A DNA stretch of 64,000 bases from Nymphaea colorata (lineage: Eukaryota; Streptophyta; Magnoliopsida; Nymphaeales; Nymphaeaceae): assembly GCF_008831285.2 (NCBI RefSeq), contig NC_045141.1:24289315-24353314 (forward strand). Direction: 5' to 3'. The notes under the pieces are model-generated. The model had not been told where the DNA came from. It saw only the letters and a list, made by a program, of their open reading frames with translations, and made no database searches. Of this stretch, positions 31,513-42,656 are shown one piece after another; within the stretch, counting starts at the first letter, position 1; every line of letters starts with the position of its first letter. The translations under genes were made by a program, and so were the position numbers.

Positions 31513-34186
31513 CCGGTATCTAGGATATTGCTAAGCAATGAAATGAGCTGAAGAAGGTTGAACTCTCCCAAGCAGATTGCAAAACCTCAAAGGTGGATGT
31601 CTTAGTTGTAAGAACGATCCCAGTATCTCCTACCTGCCTTATCATATGGATGAACTTCACAATGTCTAGAAAAGGTGGTTATGTACAAGATTGACCTAGA
31701 TAATGCTGCTAAGCTTTGAAGCGATTTGGGGGTTCAAGTCTCCAAGCACATTCCCAAACCAAAAATATGAATTTGTTAGTTGTAAGAAGGATGTTCATAC
31801 GAGTCCAAAACTCCCAAGCTAAAATTAGACATATCTATACTTGACTATGTCCTGTTCAAGTTCAACACCCCATATCAAACGACGACAAAGCTCATTATGC
31901 TTTTTCATACCCCTAGTGTTGGATTTTGGGAACTTTTCTACGCATGTTACAACAGATTTTTATCATGTTAAAATAACACAAAACTTTGAAAAGAAAACCC
32001 ATATTCTAGATTCTATAGCAGTCACAATGTGTTGTTCATAGTATTAAATAAATGCAACCACACATGTTAGTCGAGTAGGCTAAAGCAAAGACTGGCTAGA
32101 TACTAATGACTAGTTACCAACTTCTTCAACTACAGCCACTTGGGCAGTCAAAATAAACAACTGAACAAAAGGCTCATTTATGTTCACAAACATATAGAAT
32201 GGATTCATGGAATCTTGTCAATATGTTGGAATTTTGGCTAAAATCACAAAAACGGCCAAAAATAAGACAATCAGTATGCCCCAGAATGGCAGAACCATTA
32301 CCACGCCTAATGCGCAGACAGCTAGAAGAAGAAAACTCACATTTTGCGGCGCGAACACTCTCACAAGTCTCGAGAACGATCGCGTATAACGAACAGAAAG
32401 CGATAAGAAGAGTAAGAAAAAACTAAGTAACATGATTAAACGAAAAATTAAAAATAAGAAACAGAAAACGAAACTCAATTCTAGCTCTCTATCGGTTCGA
32501 ACCAGAAACTTTCACGCCCTAATATTATCGGTTCTGGTATTCCACCATAAGACCGACCACAAATGAGGAGCTCAATTAAAAAAATAAATAAACATCAAAC
32601 AAAATTCAACCAACCCAAAGTAGAGCGGGAGAGAGAGAGAGAGGAACCTGATCTCCGTGGGAAGAAGAAGAAAAGGCAACCGAGAAGAACGAAGACGAAA
32701 CCCTCCGCAGTCTGGGGAAACGGAACAGCGGGTTTCCCCATTTATAGATACACCAGGTGTTAGGTGGTCTGCCCTTCTCTGGGGCCCACATGCCGCGTTC
32801 TGATTTGCTTTTCCTCGCTCCCCCGGCTCTCCTTTTCGGACCAAAAACGGAATCTCAGGCATATGCCGTCCCCGCTACTCACGCACTCCTTACTTGAAAC
32901 GGATCTAACGTAACGTCGGATTCCGGCTCCAACCGAGCAGCTGTCCTCAGACCCAAGACCATGTCAATCCAACCTCAGAGAATATGATACATCCGATCAT
33001 CAATTTAAATCCGAAACCTTTAGCTAGATTGGTGAAGATTGCTAATCGGATTTCGATTCAGTATACACTTACACAATTGAATTCAAGTCCAAGCCCGACT
33101 GGAACCAAGGTCTGACGCTAGTCAGATCTGGATTCGGCCCAAAAACCAGGTCTCGACTTGTGTCCAACTTTTAAATTCAAATTCGGTAAAAGATGTCTCG
33201 GTCAGCCCCTGCCGGCTGCCGGATGGAATCAAACTGTGTAGATTAGGATTCGACGGAATATCCCGCACAAGCATGTCCAGTCATTACTCTTTGGTCTACG
33301 TGCGTTCGTTACTGGATCCAAATCAAAGAAAAGACAAAAAACACATACCCAGCATTATAATATGTTTCTGCGGAACAAAAAGATTTGCCAGTGTCTTGTC
33401 CGATCACAAGAGGCACATATCGATGCCAAAATCTTTAAACTAGATCCGCCCTTCTGACAACCCTGATGGCCAGGAAGATTCAAATAATAGTCAATCGTAA
33501 GATTCAATTGGTTAAAGAGCATCGACGCGCTAACCAAAAACAAAAGCAAACCATTCAAACACCAAATAAAGAAAAAATAACTCTCTTGCTCACCGCACAA
33601 ACACAAAAGCATTCAGTTAATATTAATTACACTGTCTGCCGACTTCGGAATCCAAAATTTGAAATTCGAATTCAAATTATTCCGGTCGTGGGTATAGTTC
33701 CTAGTATATACATACAAACAGGTGCCAAAGATTTTTTTTTTTTGGAAACAAGAAGATATCTACAAAGGAACGCATAACCAGTTGCCGGAGTTCCACCGAT
33801 CAGAGTCGCCTGTGATTTGGAACAATCGGATCATTAACGATCAAGGAGGAAAGGCAACGTTTCGTCCATTCGGCTCCCAACTAGAAGAAGAACAGGCAAC
33901 TAGATTTCTTCTTCACACCTTCCTCTTCTTCCAAGGAAAGAACGCCAACAAAGAATTACATAAGTCACTGTGACTGATTAGCGTTGAGGACATGTCCACG
34001 AGATGGTACGTACCATGTAACGTTAAAGTTTTATATGTTTGCCGTGAAGACATTTCCACCAACATAAAGGATTTGACAACCTGGGAACCCACTGCTTTCC
34101 TTCTCCAATTACAGATTCTGAAACCTATCCGACCTGCAATAACCTTGTGAAGTTTCAACTGTAAGTGACCTTACGAAGCTGTGGCT
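31513..34186. other. Intergenic DNA between MAF1 and COI1
   Basis: No supported gene. A purine-rich stretch at 32620-32720 (pyrimidine-rich on the minus strand) could be the 5' leader of MAF1. The last few hundred bases are probably the COI1 3' UTR. Confidence 0.4.
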
Positions 34187-37100
34187 TCAAACAACTGGGA
34201 ACACTGTTGAACAGGGGTAGTCGGAACGCCTTCCGGCAAGAGAGCCATAAGCAATCACCTGTGGATCCAGACTTGTGTCTCCATCTACTACAAAATCTTT
34301 ATTGCCCATACCGGCAGACAACAAACGACCAGGGCAGAACTCCATATTCCAAAAAGGCCTTGACATAGCTGAGAGGTGATGACCACAAGGTGTAGCATCA
34401 TAGGCCTGAACCCACAAGTATCTCAAAGATTTTAACTTAGGAACCTCACGAGCTAGCGCAGCTTCGCTGAACCAACATCCTCTCATCTCCAGCTTTTCTA
34501 GCCGAGGACAACCACTACATAGGTCTCTGAGCCCCTTGTCAGTCTCACCAGCAAAGCCAAGTAGCAACCAATTTAAACTGAGCCCAAACTGTCCAATATA
34601 GGCCAGGCCAGCATCTGTAATTCCTCCTGGTCTTAGATACATGGCAAACCTTCGGAGCCGTGGGCATCCAACCAGCAGAGCTCTGACCCCTCTGTCTAGA
34701 GGTAGTTCAGTTGGATTTTCTTCTTTGTCCAAAAGACACAAACGGAAATCAGTGAGATTCCTGCAACACCTTGAAATTGTCTCGAGAGCAGAATTACAGA
34801 CATCAGAAACATAAGTTGCCATGTACTCAATTAGGGGACAGCCTTCAGCAACTACAGACAATCCATTCAAAGAAATCCATCCCTTCTCATCATCCAAGCC
34901 TTGCCCATCTGCTCCTCTCTCCACTCTAAGTTTTCTCAACCTCTTACAGGTAGTTCCTATCACCACCAGCCCCTCATCCCCTATCACATTACGCACCTAC
35001 ATAACAATGTCCAATATCAGCTTCAGTGGATTGTCAAGGGGTTGATCAAGGAAAACACCAAATGGGATATCACAGCAAAATGCATGTAAAGGTATATGCA
35101 AGCATGAAGACTAGGCAGAGATCAATTACAGATAATGAAAAGTCAGAAAAGCATGAGCGTTAGGCAATAGAATATGGTTATGTACTTATTATCACAGAGA
35201 AAACTTTGTGCAGAGTTCTTATTGCAACTACCAGATGACGGAAATTTTCTCACAGGCAAGGTGCTTTAACTAAGCCGATCTTATGGCTTCTCCATTGCCT
35301 GCCTGTGGTTTTTTTCTCAAGTGTACGTCTTTCTAGGCCTTCAATTTAATAGCTTGACTTAGCAGTCGTGGCTATCAGCAAGCAATTCAACAATCAAAAC
35401 TCTGAAATCAGAAGAAACTAAAGTTGCTCCTGCTGCTCATTTTAAGGCTCCAAGTCCAGTAGAAATATATCATTATGTAACAAATTATACACGTGGAAAA
35501 TGCATTTTCGTGGCTTGTATTCTTCATTTTCATTTGATGGCTTATCCATCTTACCAGCATTATATCTATCTATATTGTTCTTCTCATCCTATAGATTGCA
35601 TTTAACGATTATAAAATATTCTCCATTCCAAGGTCCAATCCTCAAGAGAAGAGATGCAAGTACAATTTCACGAGGACATGAGAGGAGTCATAGTCGTACT
35701 ATTGGAACTGGTGGTGGTATAGTACCTACTTTGAGGTCGAGTATTGGATCTGGCTCGATCAAGAACTTTTTTCCCACTTACACTGTTCCAGGTGCTCATT
35801 CATACAACCATGTGTTCAAAGGATATTATTGACGTCACATTCATTCCCTTTAATGCAGCAAACTCTTATCATTTTCAGCCTATAGCAGATGCAATCGATT
35901 CTATAAGCCGAGGGTATAAAATGTTCTCTTATCATAAATTGAGGGGTAAAATTCTTAATAATGCAGTCAAAGATGTCAAGGCATATTGTGATGAACTGAA
36001 ATTGAGCTGGAAAGACACATGATGCAGTGTAATGACAGACGGGCGGACGGACATCAAGAACACAACATTGGTGAACTTCCTTGCATATTGCCCCTTAGGT
36101 TCAATGTTCTTAAAATCTATTGATTTGTCTGATACTCCTAAGGCTGCTAATGTTTTGTATGAGATTTAGTTATACAAGAAGTTCAGCCTAAGAATGTCGT
36201 GCAAATTATCACAAATAATGCGGCAAATTATAAAACTACAAATGAAATGTTAGCAGCAGGATATAGGACATTTTATTGGAACCCACTTGCTGCTCACTGT
36301 TTAAATCTAATGCTTCAGGATCTTGGTGAAAGAGATGATATGAAGTGGACAGTTCGAAGATACTGGAGCACGTGTACCTGAAACAAACATCCTAACCAGG
36401 AGGTAGGTCCTCAAAGATCAACCGCCAACTTAACCTAAAACTATGCAGAAATCCGATTGCAAAAGATTTTATATGTAAAAAACGTTCACAGTAGCAGAGA
36501 CGATTATTAAATTTTTTACCCCATAAAACCTAAAATGTGTGTGATTTCAAAGAGCCTAAGGCTTGCACGATCAGGAAGGCACCTGATCATCCTATTCACC
36601 ATGAACTTCTCACGAAGGCAACAGGATACAAAAGAGGAGCCGCCCAAAGCGTGGAAAAAGACATACGAGCCAAAAGTTTGACTGATGAAAGAAGATGCGG
36701 TCTATGTTTACATGAAAAAAGCAAACCAACAACAAACAAGAACAATAAAGGAAACAATCAACACGAAATACAAGAACAACAGCAAAAGGCAGAGAGCAAG
36801 ATTCATGCTTAACGGAAGGAAGGACGCCAATATAACTTTTTGCCAGAAAGGTACAGAAGGAAAAATCAAGGAACACAAAGATCCTAAGGAAAAATCAAGG
36901 AACACAAATATCCCAACCTTACGATTGCCAAGGAAGAAGGGCAGTTACAATTTTAATCGTAAAAACACATTCCTTACCTCCAATTCCTCAAGGTTGACGC
37001 AGAGAGATATCAATCGGCAGAGGCTCTGAGAGTCGAGAAGCGTGTACTGTAAATCCAAACCCTTCAACCTCGCAGCAACAGGCAGGACCGCCGAGAGCTC

Positions 37101-38693
37101 CATAGAGGTCATGAAGTTCAGCCCCACGATCGAAGTCAAGCCTCCCGAGAAGTTCAAATGAAACCTCTCGTACGCAGCAAGCGGCTCCTGGCTGCCGAAG
37201 CACTGGCCGCCGCCCCATTTCTTGAGCTTCGTAGCGCTTGCCAAGACCCCGCCCAACTGGAGGAGGTCGGTGTTGGCGACAACAAGCGTCGACAGGCGAG
37301 GGCAATTGGCAGCGATCATCTCCAGGTCCCGAACGCCAACCATCTCCAAGTCGGTCATGTAGAGGTCTAAGGTTTCCAAAGTGGTGTTGGAGAGAGCCAG
37401 CTGGTGTATCCATTCGCCGCTCCTCTCATCGACCAGGCTTTCCGTTACAGACAAGACCTTGAGGTTCCTAAAAACAACAGACAATTGAGGAACGCTCACT
37501 ACAGGCATCGCCTATCGATGGCACCAATTTTGGTTTGTCTGGTTGACCGTCAAACAGTGACCGGCCATCGGAAGGAACAGTTCGAGCTTTTCAGACAGAG
37601 TCGCGGACTTCGTTCAGGTGAACTAAAGACCTATTGTGAGATGCAGAGTACGTGGTTTTCTGGAAGCCTACACAGGCAAGTCAGCTCGGAATATTATCCG
37701 GGCCGAACCAGCACAACCGCCAACTGGAAATATGTGGCTGAGTGCGACGCATCTTTCTTTCCTTTCATGTTCGTATGCGGTTAAACGGCAAAAAGCCATC
37801 AACAATTTGGAAAAGCAAAAAATAAGCTGTCAGGGGCAGTTGGAACAATTAAATACATGGCATCATTTAGTACGAAAAAATTTATTTCAGCCGACAATTA
37901 GGCTGACTAAAAAGTTGAAATCGAAGCTTTTAAACCAAAACAATCATCCTTTTACTGATGTATTTACCAAGAAGAGATTGGGAACCAAGACCGCACAAAT
38001 CTCAATCGGAGCCTGACGGGTCGGCGAATTTCTCTTTTTCTTCCGACTGATGGTTACGAAGATGAGGACTAGAGACAGACAAACTGCTAATGAACTGGTT
38101 GAATGGATGGGGAGAAATTTTAAAGAAAAGGCCAGGCGGAAAACCCCAAACGCTTGTGCAAGACGACCGCGAGAAGATATCTACCAACGGAGAGGACCAG
38201 CTTACCGGCAACGCGCGGCGATATAATAGAGCGCGTCGGTGGAAAACCCCGAGCACTTCTCCAGGACGATACTCTCCAGGACGCTGTGGCCGCTGCACCC
38301 GCCGGCGGCGGTAAGGATCTCGGCATCGGCGTCGCCGACGACCATCCGGCGGAGGTGAAGCGACTTGAGCCACGAGAGGTAGCTGCCGGAACTCAGATGC
38401 CTGATCCATCGGCCGGCGTACCCTCCCCAATCTTGAGGAATGAGGCCGTACATGGAGGCCCGGGGCTTGCCCTTGATGGTGAGGCTTTCCAAGAGGGGGA
38501 AGCGGCGGGTGAGCTGCTCCGGGGTGGCGGCGTAGCAGAAGCGGACGGTGACGTGCCGGCGGGTGCGGGAGTCGACGCGGCGCCACTGCCTGCACACCAG
38601 CGACGCCGCGCTGCGATCGCGCGGGTCGCGGATGTAGGACATCACGCACTCCAGCGCCTCGTCGGGGACCTCCACCGTCTTCCTCCTTCCCAT
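34187..38693 (-). CDS. COI1: COI1, F-box/LRR jasmonate receptor, three exons
   Basis: COI1 is the F-box subunit of an SCF ubiquitin ligase that binds jasmonoyl-isoleucine and JAZ repressors and sends the latter for degradation. Exons 38693-38206, 37467-36978 and 34996-34187 join in phase to 595 residues, as expected for COI1. The N terminus is an F-box (VPDEALECVMSYI, SAASLVCRQWRRVD). The rest is leucine-rich repeats with family motifs KGKPRASM, LIPQDWGGY, LEKCSGFSTDAL, NVIGDEGL, RLRKLRVERGADGQG, YMATYVSD, DFRLCLLD, FAMYLRPGGITD, LEMRGCWFSE and LRYLWVQAY; these contain the Arg, Tyr and Trp residues known to line the hormone pocket. Exon 1 is strongly GC-rich. Intron 2 (34997-36977) carries a dead hAT transposase fragment. 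The gene looks intact. Confidence 0.95.
35636..36372 (+). pseudogene. hAT transposase fragment (DUF659-like) inside COI1 intron 2
   Basis: Broken reading frames carry the plant hAT/DUF659 pattern: FIPFNAANSYHFQPIADAID, YHKLRGKILNN, CSVMTDGRTDIKN, VNFLAYCPLGSMF, QIITNNAANYK, and AAHCLNLMLQDLGE. A TGA stop at 36020-36022 and a TAG near 36166 interrupt it, and the C-terminal dimerisation region is missing. It lies antisense to COI1. It is a fossil fragment and no intact ends were found. Confidence 0.75.
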
Positions 38694-39481
38694 CTCTCCA
38701 CCCGGCGGACGGACGTTCTCTTCTCGATTCCTCCCTCCCTCGCAGTCGCAGCGGGCGGAGACGCCTCCTCCTTTTCAGTTTTCACCTTTTGCGGGGGAGA
38801 TGGGGCGGGGCCCGCCGCCTTATTGTTTCTGCCAAGGGTGGCCCCACACCCATGGACCTTTACTATCAGCGGGACCCACCGCCCTGCCTCACCAACGCCC
38901 CCACGCCCATGGACCTTTACTGCTAGCGGGACCCACCAACGGGTCTCAGCAACGCCCCCCCGCCATTCTTTAAAATTACGGTATGGTGTCGCTTTCTGAT
39001 CGCGACCGAATTTTACCCCAGCCCTCTCATGTCCCCCGAATGAGACGTTTTCTTTTTCCTTGTTTGGCTATCCGCAAAGTGCCCTTAAGCCAAAGAGGAG
39101 ATGCATTTTGTCTGCGTCTTATTGAAAATACTTCTTGCTAACATTATCTTATATAACAAAGTTTAAATACCTGGAGGAATCATCAAATTCTCTGTCTTTG
39201 TCCTAAACCTCTATGGTTCACATACCAAAATAGAGAGACCTCCTGCCTTTCCCGGCGACGGCAACTCCCGTTGGGTGGCAGTCGGACAACCTTGGACTCC
39301 CACTTGGCTTCACTGTTCTCCTTGGGCTTCCAATGCCATCTCGCGCCTGCAGTTATGCCGCACTCCTCATATCATATCTGGCTTTTAATGTTGGGTGGTT
39401 GTTTCCATTACTCACGCCATTTGTCTAAGAGTTGCAGTCATGGTCCCTCGGTTACTAAGCTCGTGGTCCCTCGGTTACTAA
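38694..39481. other. COI1 upstream region with a 57-bp tandem duplication
   Basis: Presumed COI1 5' UTR and promoter. Two GC-rich copies beginning CCCATGGACCTTTACT lie at 38849 and 38906, a 57-bp period. The segment just before the copia element repeats GGTCCCTCGGTTACTAA twice (about 39440-39481). Confidence 0.55.
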
Positions 39482-39786
39482 TGTTACAGATTAGAGAAAA
39501 TCACCTCATGAGTTGCCTTATTTTGTTATGGAAAGACAACTCCTAAAAGAACGTTGAAGAAATGAACGTTGTCTTCTTTCCTTCCTCTCGTTGTTTCCTC
39601 TCTTAGCTCTTTAGCCGTTGTAAACTCCAAATAAAGAGTATCACTGCAACGAGCAAAAGAATGTAACAGAAATAAAAAAATTGGTGACTTCTCCCGTGGA
39701 TGTAGGCATTCAAGCCGAACCACGTAAATCTTGCCCCTGTTTTTTCTTCTCTAGCTTGACACACCATTAGATTCAGGATTTTAACA
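39482..39786 (+). repeat. 5' LTR of the copia element
   Basis: 305 bp, TGTTACAG to TTTTAACA, matching the 3' LTR at 304 of 305 positions. A TATA-like or promoter motif was not assigned with confidence. Confidence 0.97.
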
Positions 39787-39798
39787 TGGTATCAGAGC
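39787..39798 (+). other. Primer-binding site of the copia element
   Basis: TGGTATCAGAGC directly follows the 5' LTR and complements the 3' end of plant initiator methionine tRNA, the usual copia primer. Confidence 0.9.
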
Positions 39799-39862
39799 AC
39801 ATCTCTGCATAAGGCCCTGCTCTTTTTCCTCCTGTTATCAAGAACATCCTCTGCTCATACCT

Positions 39863-42637
39863 ATGGCAGAATCCCATGGTAACGAGAGCAGAGATTCATC
39901 CAAAACGTCAAAGGATGATCACAGCAATCATACTCTGAAGATCACCTCAACGTTGCTGAATGGAGCAAACTACCTCAGCTGGGCTAGAGCAGCTCGACTC
40001 TTCCTCAGCGGCAGATCAAAGATTGGGTACATAAATGGCGACATCAAACAGCCACCCAAGACAGATCCGCAATACAAAGGATGGGAATCTGAGAACGATC
40101 TGGTAATGTCCTGGCTCTTAAACTCTATGGAATCTCATATATCTGATACACTTTTATATCAAGAGACTGCAAAAGAAATATGGGAAACTTTGAAAGATCT
40201 TTTTAGTGAACAAAATAATGCTGCTAGAGTCTATCAGATTCAGGTCGAAATTGCTAAGCTAATCCTTGGAGACAAGCCTTTACACATGTACTTGAGCCAA
40301 AATCGCAGTTTGTGGGAAGAACTTATGCAATATAGACCACCGACCTCAGATCCAGAAATTTACAAACAACGTGTTGAGGAAGACAAGGTGTTCAAAATTC
40401 TTGCTGGCCTTGGCAGTGACTATGAAGGATTCAGAAGTCAAATTCTTATGACTACTCCCCTTCCTAGTTTCAATAGTGTATGTCAAGCTATACAACGAGA
40501 ACACTCTAGGCGCAAGGTCATGAATCAATTGCCCAATACCCAAACCAGTGAGGAATCATCTGAGAAGATGGCTTATCTTGCTCTCAACTCCAAAAATCAA
40601 AATAGCAGCAGCAACTACCAAAGAAATCGGAACAAGATCAAGTGCACTCATTGCAAAAAACTTGGTCATATCCGTGAGAAATGCTGGGAATTGGTTGGAC
40701 GTCCTACTAGGGAGAAGGTACCCACGTCCAAGGAAAGTGACGCAGCAAATTTCGTCACCAAAGGAGATCTGGAAAAATTTTTTCAACAATTTTCCAAGAC
40801 TAATTTAGTTTCCTCCCAACCTGTCCACAACAAAGAAGGTACGTCTCATGCTCTTTACACTTTTTTTAATGAATCTCCTTGGATTATTGATTCTGGTGCT
40901 ACAGATCACATGACGAGTGACTCTTTAAAACTAGCTAATTTAGAAAATGTAAAAAGGGGTCCTGTTTTTACTGCTAATGGAGCCCCTATTGCCGTCAAAG
41001 GGATTGGAAAAACTTCTTTGCTTGAGAATAAAGCATGCTCTACAATTTTATATGTGCCCCAAATTTCTGCTAGTTTAATTTCTGTTAGTAAATTAACAAA
41101 ATCTCACAACTGTCTGGTTACTTTTTCTCCAAAGGAAGTGATCTTTCAGGACCTTACAACGAGGAGGGAGATTGGTAGGGGGCGTGAACTCAATGGGCTG
41201 TACGTGTTGGATCAGCCAGACTCTAGCCTTCTTACCTACTCCAAGAATGCATGTTTTTCAGAATATCATAAATGGCACTCACGTTTGGGGCATATTTCAG
41301 ACCGTACTTTTAAACTTTTGTTTCCTAATGTTCATGTTGGTAATTTTGCTTGCGATGCATGTGAATTTGCTAAGTCAGTTAGATTACCTTTTCATCATAC
41401 TGCTGAACGATCTGCTGAATTCTTTGATTTGGTACATTCCGATGTTTGGGGACCAGCCCCGGTAGACTCTTATTTGGGTTATAAATATTATGTGACTTTC
41501 ATTGATGACAAGTCTCGTGTTACATGGTTATTTTTTCTAAAATTCAAAAGTGAAGTACCACAAATTTTTGAAGAATTTTATAACATGATTTTTACACAAT
41601 ATGGAATTAAAATAAAAAAGCTTCGGTCTGACAATGGTGGGGAATACATGCACGAAACTTTAAAAGAGTTCATGAGAAAACGCGGAATTCAACCACAAAA
41701 CTCTTGTGCCGGAACTCCGCAACAAAACGGAGTGGCGGAACGCAAAAATCGGCAATTACTCAATATTGCCCGTTCTCTCATGATACACATGAACGTTCCC
41801 CAACATTTTTGGACTGATGCTATTGGAACAGCCTGCTACCTCGCCAATAGAATTCCAAGTTCTAGTATTGACTACAAAATTCCTCTTGAAATCTTGTTAA
41901 ATCGAAAAATTTCCATCCAACACTTAAAAGTGTTTGGATGCAAGTGTTTTGCTCACATACAAGCAGGTTTTCGAAATAAATTTGACAAAAGAGCTATGAA
42001 ATGTATTTTTCTTGGTTATTCTAGTAGAAAAAAGGGATACAAATGTTATGATCCTCATTCAAAAAAATATTTTGTGACTCGAGACGTCAAATTCTTCGAG
42101 CAAGAGCCATATTATGTTTTTTCTAGACAGGGAGAAACAAGTTCCACAAAAGACGACAACTCTATTCGTCCACTACTTAGAATTTTTGATGAAGTTCATG
42201 GATCTTATCATACGGCTCCTGAGCCTCTTGTCGATGAAAATGCCTCCAATGAAGTGCTACACCAAAACCTTTATGAACCCGAGTCAGCTGAATTAGCTCC
42301 TCAACCTGAACCTACCATTCAGTCAAACCAACCTGTAGTGAACCAACAAACAAGACCCCTTGAGTTCATCACTACGGAAAACCCTAGGAAATCATCAAGA
42401 CTACATAAACCTCCATCAAAGCTTAGTGACTACTACACTTATCTGTCCACCCACAACTCTCACTCCATCGACAACTACTTTACCTTTGACAACATGTCTA
42501 AATCCTACAAAGACTATATCCTAAAAACCTATTCTATCCAAGAACCAAAAAACTATGAGGAGGCTAGCAAAAATAAACAGTGGAGGGATGCCATGACAGA
42601 GGAAATTTCAGGAAATTTCAGCACTACAGAAAAATAA
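39863..42637 (+). CDS. Copia gag-protease-integrase and start of reverse transcriptase, frameshifted
   Basis: A 924-codon frame. It begins with a copia gag domain (LNGANYLSWARAARLFL), then a CX2CX4HX4C zinc knuckle at about residues 261-274, the aspartic protease motif DSGA at about 343-346, the integrase His/Cys region (HSRLGH, CDACEFAK) from about 470, and the integrase catalytic core with HSDVWGP, RSDNGGEY and NGVAERKNR between about 527 and 630. The frame enters the reverse transcriptase region and ends at a stop soon after an exact 10-bp tandem duplication (GGAAATTTCA at 42601-42610 and 42611-42620). No other stop interrupts this frame. The duplication shifts the frame and separates it from the next ORF. 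Confidence 0.92.
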   Translation: MAESHGNESRDSSKTSKDDHSNHTLKITSTLLNGANYLSWARAARLFLSGRSKIGYINGDIKQPPKTDPQYKGWESENDLVMSWLLNSMESHISDTLLYQETAKEIWETLKDLFSEQNNAARVYQIQVEIAKLILGDKPLHMYLSQNRSLWEELMQYRPPTSDPEIYKQRVEEDKVFKILAGLGSDYEGFRSQILMTTPLPSFNSVCQAIQREHSRRKVMNQLPNTQTSEESSEKMAYLALNSKNQNSSSNYQRNRNKIKCTHCKKLGHIREKCWELVGRPTREKVPTSKESDAANFVTKGDLEKFFQQFSKTNLVSSQPVHNKEGTSHALYTFFNESPWIIDSGATDHMTSDSLKLANLENVKRGPVFTANGAPIAVKGIGKTSLLENKACSTILYVPQISASLISVSKLTKSHNCLVTFSPKEVIFQDLTTRREIGRGRELNGLYVLDQPDSSLLTYSKNACFSEYHKWHSRLGHISDRTFKLLFPNVHVGNFACDACEFAKSVRLPFHHTAERSAEFFDLVHSDVWGPAPVDSYLGYKYYVTFIDDKSRVTWLFFLKFKSEVPQIFEEFYNMIFTQYGIKIKKLRSDNGGEYMHETLKEFMRKRGIQPQNSCAGTPQQNGVAERKNRQLLNIARSLMIHMNVPQHFWTDAIGTACYLANRIPSSSIDYKIPLEILLNRKISIQHLKVFGCKCFAHIQAGFRNKFDKRAMKCIFLGYSSRKKGYKCYDPHSKKYFVTRDVKFFEQEPYYVFSRQGETSSTKDDNSIRPLLRIFDEVHGSYHTAPEPLVDENASNEVLHQNLYEPESAELAPQPEPTIQSNQPVVNQQTRPLEFITTENPRKSSRLHKPPSKLSDYYTYLSTHNSHSIDNYFTFDNMSKSYKDYILKTYSIQEPKNYEEASKNKQWRDAMTEEISGNFSTTEK

Positions 42638-42656
42638 CACTTGGGACCTAGTACCA

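Noticed and set aside
36945-37413. Alternative frames over COI1 exon 2
   Set aside because: Out of frame with the COI1 protein, which is uninterrupted across the splice sites.
38440-38460. COI1 pocket residue Tyr in RASMY where Arabidopsis has Phe
   Set aside because: Tyr is, as far as I recall, found in other COI1 proteins and is a conservative change, so it is not evidence of altered hormone binding.
38154-38999. 281-codon plus-strand ORF
   Set aside because: It is the antisense shadow of GC-rich COI1 exon 1 and its upstream region and shows no domain.
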